Below are positions 1-7,192 of a stretch of DNA of 12,591 nt, piece after piece. The stretch is from the NCBI GenBank assembly GCA_902826155.1, contig CADEDU010000024.1, forward strand, positions 1,670 through 14,260, given 5' to 3'. The stretch's first letter is position 1. Every line of letters begins with the position of its first letter. Origin of the DNA: an uncultured beta proteobacterium (GTDB lineage: Bacteria > Pseudomonadota > Gammaproteobacteria > Burkholderiales > SG8-39). A model generated the notes under the pieces. That model had not been told where the DNA came from. It saw only the letters and a program-made list of their open reading frames with translations, and searched no databases. The position numbers and the translations under genes are program-made.

Positions 1-45
1 ACAGGCGGGGCGCGACCGCAACGGTTCGATCCGTCATCACCACCG

Positions 46-52
46 AAGGAGG
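46..52 (+). promoter_or_regulatory. Strong ribosome binding site of tctC
   Basis: AAGGAGG sits five bases before the ATG at 58, a near-perfect Shine-Dalgarno match. It fixes the tctC start and is much stronger than the sites before tctB and tctA, which fits a binding protein made in excess over its membrane partners. Confidence 0.85.
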
Positions 53-57
53 CCTTC

Positions 58-1032
58 ATGCAAGCACGTGTGCTCGCGCGCGTACGGTGTGTATTCGTCG
101 CCGCGCTCGCTCTTCTTAGCGGTTCCAGCTTCGCGGCATTTCCGGATCGCCCGATCACGTTCATCGTGCCCTGGGGCGCCGGCGGCGGCACCGACGCGAC
201 CGCGCGCATTCTCGGCGCGCTGCTGGAGAAGGAATTCAAGCAGCCGGTCAACGTGGTGAATCGCACCGGCGGCAGCGGCGTGGTCGGTCATTCGGCGATA
301 TCACAGGCGCAGCCCGACGGCTACACGATCGGCATGATCACCGTCGAGATCGGCATGATGCATCACCAGGGCCTGACCAAGCTCAATGGCACTTCGTACA
401 CGCCGCTTGCGCTGGTGAATTCCGATCCGGCCGGCGTGCAAGTCAAAGCCGATTCGCCGTACAAAACGCTTGCTGACCTGGTGAACGCCATCAAGGCCAA
501 TCCGGGCAAGCTCAAGGCTTCGGGCACCGGCCAGGGCGGCATCTGGCACCTGGCGCTCGCGGGCATGTTGCGCGACCTGAAAATCGACAGCGCCGCGGTG
601 CCGTGGGTGCCTTCCAACGGCGCGGCCCCGGCGATGAACGACCTGGCCGCCGGCGGGGTCGACATCGTGACCTGCTCGGTGCCCGAAGCACGCGCGCTGA
701 TCGATGCGGGCAAGGCGCGCAGCCTCGCGATCATGGCCGAGCAGCCTTCGTCGCTCTACCCGGACTTGCCGACGGTGAAAGCCGCGATCGGCAGCGGCTG
801 GACCGTGGCGGCGTGGCGCGGCGTGGCCGGACCGAAAGGCCTGCCGAAAGACGTGCAGGACCGGCTCGTCGCCGGCATCAAGAAAGCGCACGACAGCAGC
901 GAGTTCCGCGACTTCATGAAGCAGCGCGGCTTCGGCGTGGTGTGGGGCAATCCGCAGGAATTCTCTGCTTACATGGCCAAAGACGACGCCAACATGGGAC
1001 AGGTGATGAAGGCGCTTGGCCTGGCGAAATAG
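58..1032 (+). CDS. tctC: Tripartite tricarboxylate transporter substrate-binding protein (Bug family)
   Basis: Periplasmic solute-binding subunit of a TTT transporter; it captures a carboxylate (citrate or a related acid in characterised systems) and delivers it to TctA/TctB. The 324 residues begin with a signal peptide: Arg-rich start, hydrophobic stretch at about 11-22, likely cleavage after SFA or FAA near residues 26-27. The mature N-terminus carries the family pattern FPDRPITFIVPWGAGGGTD (about 28-46), and GGSGVVGH follows. Length is normal. The gene precedes tctB and tctA, the usual order in a tctCBA cluster. Bug proteins are highly paralogous in betaproteobacteria, so the ligand cannot be named from sequence. 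No tctDE two-component genes are seen, but the left flank is outside the window. Confidence 0.93.
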   Translation: MQARVLARVRCVFVAALALLSGSSFAAFPDRPITFIVPWGAGGGTDATARILGALLEKEFKQPVNVVNRTGGSGVVGHSAISQAQPDGYTIGMITVEIGMMHHQGLTKLNGTSYTPLALVNSDPAGVQVKADSPYKTLADLVNAIKANPGKLKASGTGQGGIWHLALAGMLRDLKIDSAAVPWVPSNGAAPAMNDLAAGGVDIVTCSVPEARALIDAGKARSLAIMAEQPSSLYPDLPTVKAAIGSGWTVAAWRGVAGPKGLPKDVQDRLVAGIKKAHDSSEFRDFMKQRGFGVVWGNPQEFSAYMAKDDANMGQVMKALGLAK

Positions 1033-1053
1033 CACGCGTCGCGGCAACGCGTG
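1033..1053 (+). other. Stem-loop directly after the tctC stop codon
   Basis: CACGCGT (1033-1039) and ACGCGTG (1047-1053) form a perfect 7-bp stem with a 7-base loop, starting at the first base after the tctC TAG. No U tract follows, so it is not a canonical terminator. In other binding-protein transporter operons such intercistronic hairpins protect the upstream mRNA from 3' exonucleases; that role is inferred here. Confidence 0.55.
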
Positions 1054-1152
1054 TTCCGGTGTCCGGACTGGCGCCGTGAGCGCGCTCCTCGCCCCGCGCA
1101 GCGCCGTGGCGTTCCCTACGCTGCGGCGCTTGTCTGCTCGCTGCCAATCTGC

Positions 1153-1620
1153 ATGAAGATCAACGACGCGTTGGTCGGTGCCGCGATCGCCGTGCTCGGC
1201 ATCGCGATCCTGGTGCACATCCAGGGCTATCCGACGATTCCCGGCCAGAAATATGGCCCGGCGATATTCCCTGGCGTCATCGCCGCGGGACTGGTGATCT
1301 GCGGCGCGCTGCTGATTCGTACCGGACTGCGCTCGGGCGCGCCGCTGGTGACGCTTGGCGCCTGGATGCGCTCGCCGCGCCATGTCGCCAATTTCCTGTT
1401 CGTGCTCGGCGCGCTGTTGTTCTACATCGTTGCGTCGGACTGGCTGGGCTTCGTCCTCACCGGCATGCTGATGCTGATCGCGCTGTTCTGGCAGTTCGGC
1501 GTACGCCTGCGATTCGCAGTGCCGGTGGCCATCGTCGCCACGCTGCTGGTGCACATGCTGTTCTATAAATTGATGCGGGTGCCGCTGCCCTGGGGCGTGC
1601 TGCAGTCGGTGTCCTGGTAG
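1153..1620 (+). CDS. tctB: Tripartite tricarboxylate transporter small membrane subunit TctB
   Basis: Small integral membrane subunit of the TTT transporter, thought to assist the large channel-like TctA. From the ATG at 1153 it is 155 residues (MKINDALVGAAIAVLGIAIL...), a typical TctB length, with about four hydrophobic segments: near 5-22, 37-57, 78-95 and 97-135. The open frame extends back to an ATG at 1051, but the extra 34 residues are Arg/Pro-rich, unlike a TctB N-terminus, and would begin inside the post-tctC stem-loop. TctB proteins vary strongly in sequence, so the call rests on size, hydrophobicity, the GPxxFP-like stretch near residues 37-42 and position between tctC and tctA. It ends 6 bases before tctA. 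Confidence 0.85.
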   Translation: MKINDALVGAAIAVLGIAILVHIQGYPTIPGQKYGPAIFPGVIAAGLVICGALLIRTGLRSGAPLVTLGAWMRSPRHVANFLFVLGALLFYIVASDWLGFVLTGMLMLIALFWQFGVRLRFAVPVAIVATLLVHMLFYKLMRVPLPWGVLQSVSW

Positions 1621-1626
1621 CCATCC

Positions 1627-3111
1627 ATGAACGAGATCGCCGCCGCGTTCGGACTGGTGTTCCAGCCTTACGTGCTGGCAGTCATCTTCGGCTCGGCGCT
1701 GTTCGGTCTGTTCGTCGGCGCGATTCCCGGCCTGACCGCAACCATGGCCACGGCGCTGCTGGTGCCGGTCACGTTCTTCATGCCACCGGTGCCGGCGATC
1801 GCGGCGATCGTCACCGCCACCGCGATGGCGATCTTCGCCGGCGATATCCCCGGAGCGCTGATGCGCATCCCCGGTACGCCGGCGTCGGCCGCGTATGTCG
1901 ACGAGGCCTACGCGATGACGCGCAAGGGGCAGGCGGAACTCGCGCTGGGCTCGGGGCTCGTGTTCTCGGTGATCGGCGGCATCTTCGGCACCATCGTGCT
2001 GATGACCGCGGCGCCGTGGCTGGCCGAGTTCGCTATCCGCTTCAGCTCGTTCGAGTACTTCTGGCTGGTGCTGCTGGGACTCACCTGCGCGGTGTTCATC
2101 ACCATCGACAATCCGTTGAAGGGCGTGGTGGCGTTGCTGTTCGGGTTGTTGATCTCCACCATCGGCCTGGATAACCCCGCAGGGCATCCGCGCTTCACCT
2201 TCGGCGTGATCGAGCTGCTCGGCTCGGTGGGACTGATTCCGATGATGATCGGCATGTTCGCGATCTCGGAGATCCTGCGATTTTCGGTTTCAATGGAAGG
2301 CAAGGCGCAGGTGGTCGGCGCGGCCGTGGGCAACGTGTTTCGCGGCATGTGGACGCTCACCAAGCGCTATCCCGGGCCGATCATGCGCGGCAACGTGGTG
2401 GGCACCGCAATCGGCGCGCTGCCCGGTGCGGGCGCCGACATCGCCGCATGGATCTCATACGCCCTGTCGAAGCGCTTCTCCAAGGAGCCGGAGAAATTCG
2501 GCACCGGGCATGTCGAAGGGATCATCGAATCGGGCGCCTCGAACAACAGTGCGTTGGCGGGCGCATGGATTCCGGCACTGGTGTTCGGCATTCCGGGCGA
2601 TTCGATCACCGCGATCGTGATCGGCGTGCTCTACCTGAAGGGCATGAACCCCGGACCGACGATCTTCCTCAACAACGTGAGCAACGTCTACGCGATCTTC
2701 ATCGTGTTTCTGCTCGCCAACCTGATCATGATTCCGCTCGGACTGCTGGCGATCAAGGCCGCCAAACAGATCCTGCGCATGCCGCGTGACGTGCTCATGC
2801 CGATCATTCTGCTGTTCTGCATCGTCGGCGCGTTCGCGATCAACAACTCGATCTTCGCGGTCGGCGTGCTGCTGGTGTTCGGCGTGCTGGCCTACTTCAT
2901 GGAGGAGAACGGCTATCCGGTTGCGCCGGCGATCCTCGGAGTGATTCTGGGCACGATGCTGGAGGAACACTTCGTCACCTCGATGATCAAGGCCGACGGC
3001 AGCTGGTTCGCCTTCTTCGAACGTCCGATCGCCGGCGTGCTCGGCGTAGCCACGCTGGCGATCTGGCTGTGGCCGCTCTATCGCGGGATGCGCACGCGTG
3101 CAGCGCGTTGA
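1627..3111 (+). CDS. tctA: Tripartite tricarboxylate transporter large permease TctA
   Basis: Large multi-spanning inner-membrane subunit that forms the transport path, probably driven by an ion gradient. At 494 residues it is full length for the family and hydrophobic throughout, with around a dozen membrane segments. The family's repeated glycine/proline motif appears twice: GAIPGLTATMATAL near 31-44, and GTAIGALPGAGADIAAWISY near 259-278. The conserved stretch IIESGASNNS...GIPGDSITAIVIG follows. It starts 6 bases after tctB and is probably translated from the same message. No obvious Shine-Dalgarno precedes the ATG, so coupling to tctB is likely. Confidence 0.95.
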   Translation: MNEIAAAFGLVFQPYVLAVIFGSALFGLFVGAIPGLTATMATALLVPVTFFMPPVPAIAAIVTATAMAIFAGDIPGALMRIPGTPASAAYVDEAYAMTRKGQAELALGSGLVFSVIGGIFGTIVLMTAAPWLAEFAIRFSSFEYFWLVLLGLTCAVFITIDNPLKGVVALLFGLLISTIGLDNPAGHPRFTFGVIELLGSVGLIPMMIGMFAISEILRFSVSMEGKAQVVGAAVGNVFRGMWTLTKRYPGPIMRGNVVGTAIGALPGAGADIAAWISYALSKRFSKEPEKFGTGHVEGIIESGASNNSALAGAWIPALVFGIPGDSITAIVIGVLYLKGMNPGPTIFLNNVSNVYAIFIVFLLANLIMIPLGLLAIKAAKQILRMPRDVLMPIILLFCIVGAFAINNSIFAVGVLLVFGVLAYFMEENGYPVAPAILGVILGTMLEEHFVTSMIKADGSWFAFFERPIAGVLGVATLAIWLWPLYRGMRTRAAR

Positions 3112-3156
3112 GCCTGCGCGCAACGATTCGATTTCACCACGTACGTTCGGGCGCCG

Positions 3157-3825
3157 ATGAACGCCACAGCAACCGGACCGGCACTCATCCTGATCGCTGG
3201 ACCGGCCGGCGCGGGCAAGACGCAAGTTGCGCATGCAATCGCACGTGCGCTGCCCGCCGCAGTCGTGCTCGACAAAGACACGCTGACCAGCCCGTTAGTC
3301 GAGGCACTGCTGGTCCGGCTTGGTCAACTCGCGACCGATCGCGAATCGGCGGCGTACCTCGAGCACGTTCGCCCACTGGAATATCGGACGCTGCTCGATG
3401 CGGCGTTCGAGGTGATGCGAACCGGTCGGATCGCGTTGGCGGTCGCGCCGTTCGCGCGCGAACTCGCCGATCCGGCATGGATCGACTCGATGCGCGAACA
3501 CGCACGGTCGCACGGCGGCGGCTTCGGTGTCGTCTGGGTGCACGCCGACGCCGAGGCCACGCGCGCGCGGATGATTCAGCGCGGCGAGTCTCGCGACGCG
3601 CACAAGCTTGCACGTTGGGCCGACTATGCCGCGCGCACCGGCTTCGCCGCGCCTTCGGTGCAGCCGGTGCATGTCTTCGACAACCGCGCTCCGGTCGCCC
3701 GACTGGCTCCGACCCGCCACGGCGGCAATCAGGATGGCAGTGACGACGCATTCGCGACGCAGTTGCGCGCGGCCCTCGCATTCATTCACGGCTGTGCGGT
3801 GGCGACATCGCTGGCTGCGAAATAG
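3157..3825 (+). CDS. P-loop NTPase / kinase-like protein of unknown substrate
   Basis: A 222-residue protein with a clear Walker A motif, GPAGAGKT (15-22), after a short hydrophobic strand (ALILIA). It has an acidic pair in VLDKDTL (Asp39, Asp41), a strand GRIALAVAPF (90-99), and a lid-like basic stretch, RARMIQRGESRDAHK (136-150), resembling the arginine-rich lid of small-molecule kinases. This layout matches the AAA_33 / gluconate kinase / Zeta-like group of P-loop kinases, which phosphorylate small molecules. The true substrate cannot be read from sequence. The C-terminal 50 residues are polar and less recognisable. It follows tctA by 45 bases with no visible Shine-Dalgarno, so it may be the last gene of the tct transcript or a separate unit. 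Confidence 0.72.
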   Translation: MNATATGPALILIAGPAGAGKTQVAHAIARALPAAVVLDKDTLTSPLVEALLVRLGQLATDRESAAYLEHVRPLEYRTLLDAAFEVMRTGRIALAVAPFARELADPAWIDSMREHARSHGGGFGVVWVHADAEATRARMIQRGESRDAHKLARWADYAARTGFAAPSVQPVHVFDNRAPVARLAPTRHGGNQDGSDDAFATQLRAALAFIHGCAVATSLAAK

Positions 3826-3951
3826 CGCGGTCGGGTTGCCTGCGCGAAGTCGACGTGTCAGCTCGGTCGTCGGCTCAATGCCGGCTCACCATCCGTCGGA
3901 AATCACGCCGTGACACACGCATCTGGCACAGCCGGGGATAGAACATCATTG
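3826..3951. other. Non-coding stretch, nothing convincing
   Basis: First part of the 352-base gap before gshA. It shows a short inverted repeat TCACG-C-CGTGA (3903-3913) and a twofold CGGCTCA repeat near 3870-3888. There is no U-tailed hairpin and no coding signal. Confidence 0.4.
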
Positions 3952-3983
3952 TTGATCGAGCGGTGATGGTCATGGTTTAGAAT
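3952..3983 (+). promoter_or_regulatory. Possible sigma70 promoter of the glutathione operon
   Basis: TAGAAT at 3978-3983 matches five of six bases of the -10 consensus. TTGATC at 3952-3957 is a plausible -35, but the 20-base spacer is long, so the -35 assignment is weak. Transcription would begin near 3990 and give a leader of about 190 bases before gshA. Confidence 0.42.
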
Positions 3984-4002
3984 CGCGCGCTCGCTTTGCA
4001 GC

Positions 4003-4093
4003 ACGTCGTCAGCCCGACGTAACCCCGGGGCCGATGCTCCCAGGTAGCCAAGGTCTCGATCTCGCCGATACGGCAGCGACGGGACAAGGAGCA
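4003..4093 (+). promoter_or_regulatory. Strongly structured 5' leader of gshA
   Basis: Two stem-loops can be drawn. Hairpin A pairs ACGTCG (4003-4008) with CGACGT (4015-4020) around a 6-base loop. Domain B is closed by TGCTCC (4035-4040) with GGAGCA (4088-4093). It continues after a 12/2 asymmetric internal loop with GTCTCG (4053-4058) and CGGGAC (4080-4085), and ends in TCG/CGA (4062-4064/4077-4079) and CCG/CGG (4065-4067/4071-4073) with an ATA loop. That is about 18 pairs in 59 bases. Between the two lies the palindrome CCCCGGGG (4023-4030); a second palindrome, CACCGGCCGGTG, lies at 4122-4133. It matches no riboswitch class I recognise. In GC-rich DNA some pairing arises by chance, so function is unproven. 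Confidence 0.4.
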
Positions 4094-4177
4094 CAGGCGC
4101 CCCCGCCATCGAACTCGCAGGCACCGGCCGGTGGAGTTTCCCCGACCGGACATCGCACCCACTTTCCGGACCGACCC

Positions 4178-5458
4178 ATGGTTCCACACCTTTCTTCCGC
4201 TCTGGCCGCACCATTGCTCGATCTAGAGCGGCGCTTCATCTCCTCCAGCGCCGACATCGAACATTGGTTTCGCGCGAAGTGGCAGGAAATGACCCCACCG
4301 TTCTACGGCTCGGTCGATCTGCGCAACAGCGGCTTCAAGCTCGCGCCGGTGGACATGAATCTGTTTCCGGGCGGCTTCAACAACCTGAACTCGACGTTCG
4401 AGGCGCTGTGCGTGCAGGCCGTGGGCGGGGTGATCGAGCGTGCTTGCCCCGACGCCCGCAACCTGCTGCTGATTCCGGAGAATCACACCCGCAACACGTA
4501 CTATCTGCAGAACGTGGCGAGGCTGTACACGATCCTGCGTCAGGCTGGCCTGAACGTTCGCCTGGGTACGCTCAATCCGGAGATCACCGCGGCCACCACG
4601 CTCGAGGTGCCCGATGCGCAGCCCCTGGTGATCGAGCCTCTTGTGCGGCAGGGCGATCGCGTCGGCGTGAAGGACTTCGATCCGTGCATGATCCTGCTCA
4701 ACAACGACCTGTCGAGCGGTCTGCCCGATATCCTGCGCAATCTCACCAGCCAGTATCTGGTGCCACCGCTGCATGCCGGCTGGGCGGTGCGACGCAAGAG
4801 CAATCACTTCAACGCCTACGACACGGTGGTCGACGAGTTTGCGCAGCAGCTGGCGATCGATCCGTGGCTGATCAATCCCTATCACGCGCGCTGCGGTCAG
4901 GTGAATTTCCAGGACCGCGCGGGCGAAGAGTGCCTCGCCTCGAACGTGTCGATGCTGCTCGAGCGCATCCGCACCAAGTATCTGGAGTACGGCATCAAGG
5001 ACGAGCCGTTCGTGGTGGTGAAGGCCGATGCCGGCACCTACGGCATGGGGATCCTCATGGCCAAGACGGTCGATGACGTCGTCGGCCTCAACCGCAAGCA
5101 GCGCAACAAGATGGCGGTGGTGAAGGAAGGGCTGCAGGTGCACGAGGTGATCCTGCAGGAGGGCGTGCACACGCATGAGCGCATCGACGGTGCGCCGGGC
5201 GAACCGGTCGTGTACATGATCGATCGCAACGTGGTGGGCGGCTTCTACCGGGTGCACGCCTCACGCGGCATCGACGAGAACCTCAATGCCCCGGGCATGA
5301 GCTTCGCGCAGATCGCGTTCAATGACTGCTGCATCCGGCCCGATTTCAACGCCGCGCCCGATTCCGATGCCAACCGCTTCTACGCATACGGCATCGTCGC
5401 ACGGCTGGCGCACGTCGCGGCTGCACTGGAACTCGAGCAGACCGCTCCTGCCGCCTGA
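4178..5458 (+). CDS. gshA: Glutamate–cysteine ligase, proteobacterial type (TIGR02049-like)
   Basis: Catalyses the first, ATP-dependent step of glutathione synthesis, joining glutamate through its gamma-carboxyl to cysteine, in the cytosol. The sequence belongs to the GshA form known from Acidithiobacillus and betaproteobacteria, not the enterobacterial enzyme. Recognisable stretches are WFRAKW (30-35), SVDLRNSGFKLAPVDMNLFPGG (45-66), LLLIPENHTRNTYYL (96-110) and the ATP-grasp-like VKADAGTYGMGIL (281-293). I chose the ATG at 4178, giving 426 residues. The frame is open back to an ATG at 4034, but that 48-residue extension is Gly/Pro/Ala-rich and overlaps the folded leader. No strong Shine-Dalgarno precedes 4178. 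The stop lies 12 bases before gshB. Confidence 0.9.
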   Translation: MVPHLSSALAAPLLDLERRFISSSADIEHWFRAKWQEMTPPFYGSVDLRNSGFKLAPVDMNLFPGGFNNLNSTFEALCVQAVGGVIERACPDARNLLLIPENHTRNTYYLQNVARLYTILRQAGLNVRLGTLNPEITAATTLEVPDAQPLVIEPLVRQGDRVGVKDFDPCMILLNNDLSSGLPDILRNLTSQYLVPPLHAGWAVRRKSNHFNAYDTVVDEFAQQLAIDPWLINPYHARCGQVNFQDRAGEECLASNVSMLLERIRTKYLEYGIKDEPFVVVKADAGTYGMGILMAKTVDDVVGLNRKQRNKMAVVKEGLQVHEVILQEGVHTHERIDGAPGEPVVYMIDRNVVGGFYRVHASRGIDENLNAPGMSFAQIAFNDCCIRPDFNAAPDSDANRFYAYGIVARLAHVAAALELEQTAPAA

Positions 5459-5470
5459 AGGGCCGCACCC

Positions 5471-6424
5471 ATGCGCATCGGCATCGTTCTCGATCCGCTG
5501 GATTCGCTCAAGATCTACAAGGATTCGACCTTCGCGATGATGGCCGAGGCCGCGTCGCGCGGCCACGAGCTGCACGTGGCGATGCAGGAAGGGCTGATGT
5601 GGAAGAACGGCTGGGTCTGCGCCGAAATGTCCCGGCTGCATCTCACCGGCGCGGACGACGTCTGGTACCGGCTGGAAGCCACGCGCGAGGAGCGCCTGTG
5701 CGATCTGGACTGCGTGCTCAACCGCAAGGATCCGCCGTTCGACATCGAGTACATCACCTCGACCTGGATGCTCGAACACGCCGCTCGACAGGGCGCGCGC
5801 GTGTTCAACGAACCGGGCGCGGTGCGCGATCACAACGAGAAGTTCACCATCGCGCAGTTCACGCAGTTCACCTCGCCCACACTGGTGTCGCGCCTGGACC
5901 ATCAGATCCAGCGCTTCATCGACGAGCACGCCGATGTGGTGTTGAAGCCGTTAGAGGGCATGGGCGGCTCGAGCGTGTTCCGCGTCACCGATCGCGATCC
6001 GAACCGCAACGTGATCATCGAGACGCTCACCCATCACGGCGCGCGCATGATCATGGCGCAGCGCTACATCCCCGAGATCCGCAACGGCGACAAGCGTGTG
6101 CTGCTGATCGAAGGCAAGCCGGTGCCGTACTGCCTGGCGCGCATTCCGAAGGCGGGTGAATCGCGCGGCAACCTGGCCGCTGGAGGCACCGGCGTGGCAC
6201 GGCCACTCACCGCGCGCGATGAGGAAATCGCACGCGCGCTCGGCCCCGAACTGGCCAGGCGCGGGCTGCTGCTGGTCGGGCTGGATGTGATCGGCGACTA
6301 TCTGACCGAAGTCAACGTGACCAGCCCGACGTGCTTTCGCGAGATCACCGATCAGACCGGATTCAACGTCGCCGGCATGTTCATCGATGCGCTGGAGCGC
6401 GCGGTCGCAGGCGCGAAGCGTTAG
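5471..6424 (+). CDS. gshB: Glutathione synthase, ATP-grasp
   Basis: Adds glycine to gamma-glutamylcysteine with ATP, completing glutathione. The protein is 317 residues, the normal length. Family signatures are in place: MRIGIVLDPLDSLKIYKDST at the N-terminus, NRKDPPFD (84-91), FNEPGAVRDHNEK (112-124), the glycine-rich ATP loop KPLEGMGGSSVFR (159-171), GDKRVLLIEG (206-215), IPKAGESRGNLAAGG (225-239) and the metal-binding segment GDYLTEVNVTSPT (275-287). The ATG at 5471 comes 12 bases after gshA, with a GAAGGG Shine-Dalgarno-like run overlapping the gshA stop, so the two are probably cotranscribed. Confidence 0.96.
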   Translation: MRIGIVLDPLDSLKIYKDSTFAMMAEAASRGHELHVAMQEGLMWKNGWVCAEMSRLHLTGADDVWYRLEATREERLCDLDCVLNRKDPPFDIEYITSTWMLEHAARQGARVFNEPGAVRDHNEKFTIAQFTQFTSPTLVSRLDHQIQRFIDEHADVVLKPLEGMGGSSVFRVTDRDPNRNVIIETLTHHGARMIMAQRYIPEIRNGDKRVLLIEGKPVPYCLARIPKAGESRGNLAAGGTGVARPLTARDEEIARALGPELARRGLLLVGLDVIGDYLTEVNVTSPTCFREITDQTGFNVAGMFIDALERAVAGAKR

Positions 6425-6444
6425 GGCACCGCTGCCTCGTCATC

Positions 6445-6831
6445 GTGATCGGGATCCTCGTCATTACGCACGGCGCGCTCGGCGAAGCGCTCATCGACGG
6501 CGCCACGCACGTACTGGGCAAGCGTCCGGCGCAACTGGAGAGCATTGCCGTCGGCGGCAAGAGCGACCCGGATACCCTGCTCGCCACGACCCGCGCGGCC
6601 ATCGCCGGACTGGACCAGGGCGAAGGCGTGCTGATCCTCACCGACATGGTCGGCGGCACACCATCGAACGTCGCCACTCGCGCACTGGTGGCCGGACGGG
6701 TGGCTGGCGTGAGCGGAGTGAATCTGCCGATGCTCGTGCGCGCGCTCACCTATCGAAACGGCTCGTTGCCGGATCTGGTGCAGAAGACGATTGCCGGTGG
6801 CCAGCAGTCGGTCGCAATACTCGAACCGTAG
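6445..6831 (+). CDS. PTS EIIA component, mannose family (stand-alone)
   Basis: A 128-residue phosphotransferase domain of the EIIA(Man) family. It accepts phosphate from HPr on His9 within VITHGALGE. Downstream it keeps the family motif LTDMVGGTPSNVA (65-77). I chose the GTG at 6445, which gives the standard start (M)IGILVITHG. The frame is open back to an ATG at 6331, but that would lie inside gshB and add an Arg-rich tail. The gene begins 20 bases after gshB and ends 11 bases before ptsH. There is no fused EIIB and no EIIC/EIID gene in view, unlike a sugar-importing mannose PTS. In betaproteobacteria such EIIA proteins act in a partial, regulatory PTS; that role is inferred here. Confidence 0.88.
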   Translation: MIGILVITHGALGEALIDGATHVLGKRPAQLESIAVGGKSDPDTLLATTRAAIAGLDQGEGVLILTDMVGGTPSNVATRALVAGRVAGVSGVNLPMLVRALTYRNGSLPDLVQKTIAGGQQSVAILEP

Positions 6832-6842
6832 ACAGGGCGACG

Positions 6843-7112
6843 ATGCCGCAAGCCGAAATCGAGATCATCAACAAGCTCGGCCTGCACGCGCGCGCCTCGG
6901 CCAAGCTCACCCAGCTCGCCAGCCAGTTCCGCAGCGAGGTGTGGATGTCGCGCAACCAGCGCCGGGTCAACGCCAAGAGCATCATGGGTGTCATGATGCT
7001 CGCCGCCGGCAAGGGATCGCGGGTCGTGGTCGAGACCACGGGCGACGACGCCGATGCCGCGCTCGAATCGATCCGCCAGCTCATCGCCGATCGATTCGGC
7101 GAAGATGAATAA
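6843..7112 (+). CDS. ptsH: Phosphocarrier protein HPr
   Basis: Small cytosolic carrier of 89 residues that moves phosphate from EI to EIIA. The catalytic histidine is His15 in NKLGLHARAS, exactly at the family position. The second regulatory site is Ser46 in NAKSIMGVMML, the residue phosphorylated by HPr kinase/phosphorylase in organisms that have HprK; no hprK lies in this window. ATG at 6843 has a modest AGGGCGA upstream. The gene sits between EIIA and EI in one direction. Confidence 0.96.
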   Translation: MPQAEIEIINKLGLHARASAKLTQLASQFRSEVWMSRNQRRVNAKSIMGVMMLAAGKGSRVVVETTGDDADAALESIRQLIADRFGEDE

Positions 7113-7131
7113 ACCAAGCGCAGTGAATCAC

Positions 7132-7149
7132 GCGGATCCGATCATCCGC
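7132..7149 (+). other. Stem-loop in the ptsH–ptsI spacer
   Basis: GCGGAT (7132-7137) and ATCCGC (7144-7149) make a perfect 6-bp stem with loop CCGATC in the 80-base gap. No U tract follows. It may act as an mRNA processing or stability element that lets HPr exceed EI; this is inference. Confidence 0.35.
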
Positions 7150-7192
7150 AGCAGATCAGCCGACCGACACCGATCGCGATGAGCCAATCGGC

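Noticed and set aside
301..2187. 628-codon open frame on the - strand across tctC, tctB and tctA
   Set aside because: Composition is dominated by Arg, His, Gln and Asp with no domain, the usual product of reading the antisense of a GC-rich gene. The + strand genes are clear family members.
3851..3916. GTGTCA ... TGACAC and TCACG-C-CGTGA repeats as a CRP-type site
   Set aside because: Arm order and spacing do not match TGTGA-N6-TCACA; the short repeats are likely chance in this composition.
4086..4091. AAGGAG as a Shine-Dalgarno for an unannotated gene
   Set aside because: No ATG, GTG or TTG lies within a useful distance downstream; the run is better explained as one strand of the leader stem.
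4034..4177. Longer N-terminus for gshA from ATG 4034
   Set aside because: The added 48 residues are low-complexity Gly/Pro/Ala/Gln, lie in the folded leader and are not part of the family's usual N-terminus.
4223..5257. 344-codon - strand frame over gshA
   Set aside because: Antisense shadow: His/Arg/Val-rich with no motif, entirely inside a well-recognised gene.
6331..6444. ATG start for EIIA inside gshB
   Set aside because: It adds 38 mostly Arg/His residues before the standard IGILVITHG start; the GTG at 6445 gives the normal length.
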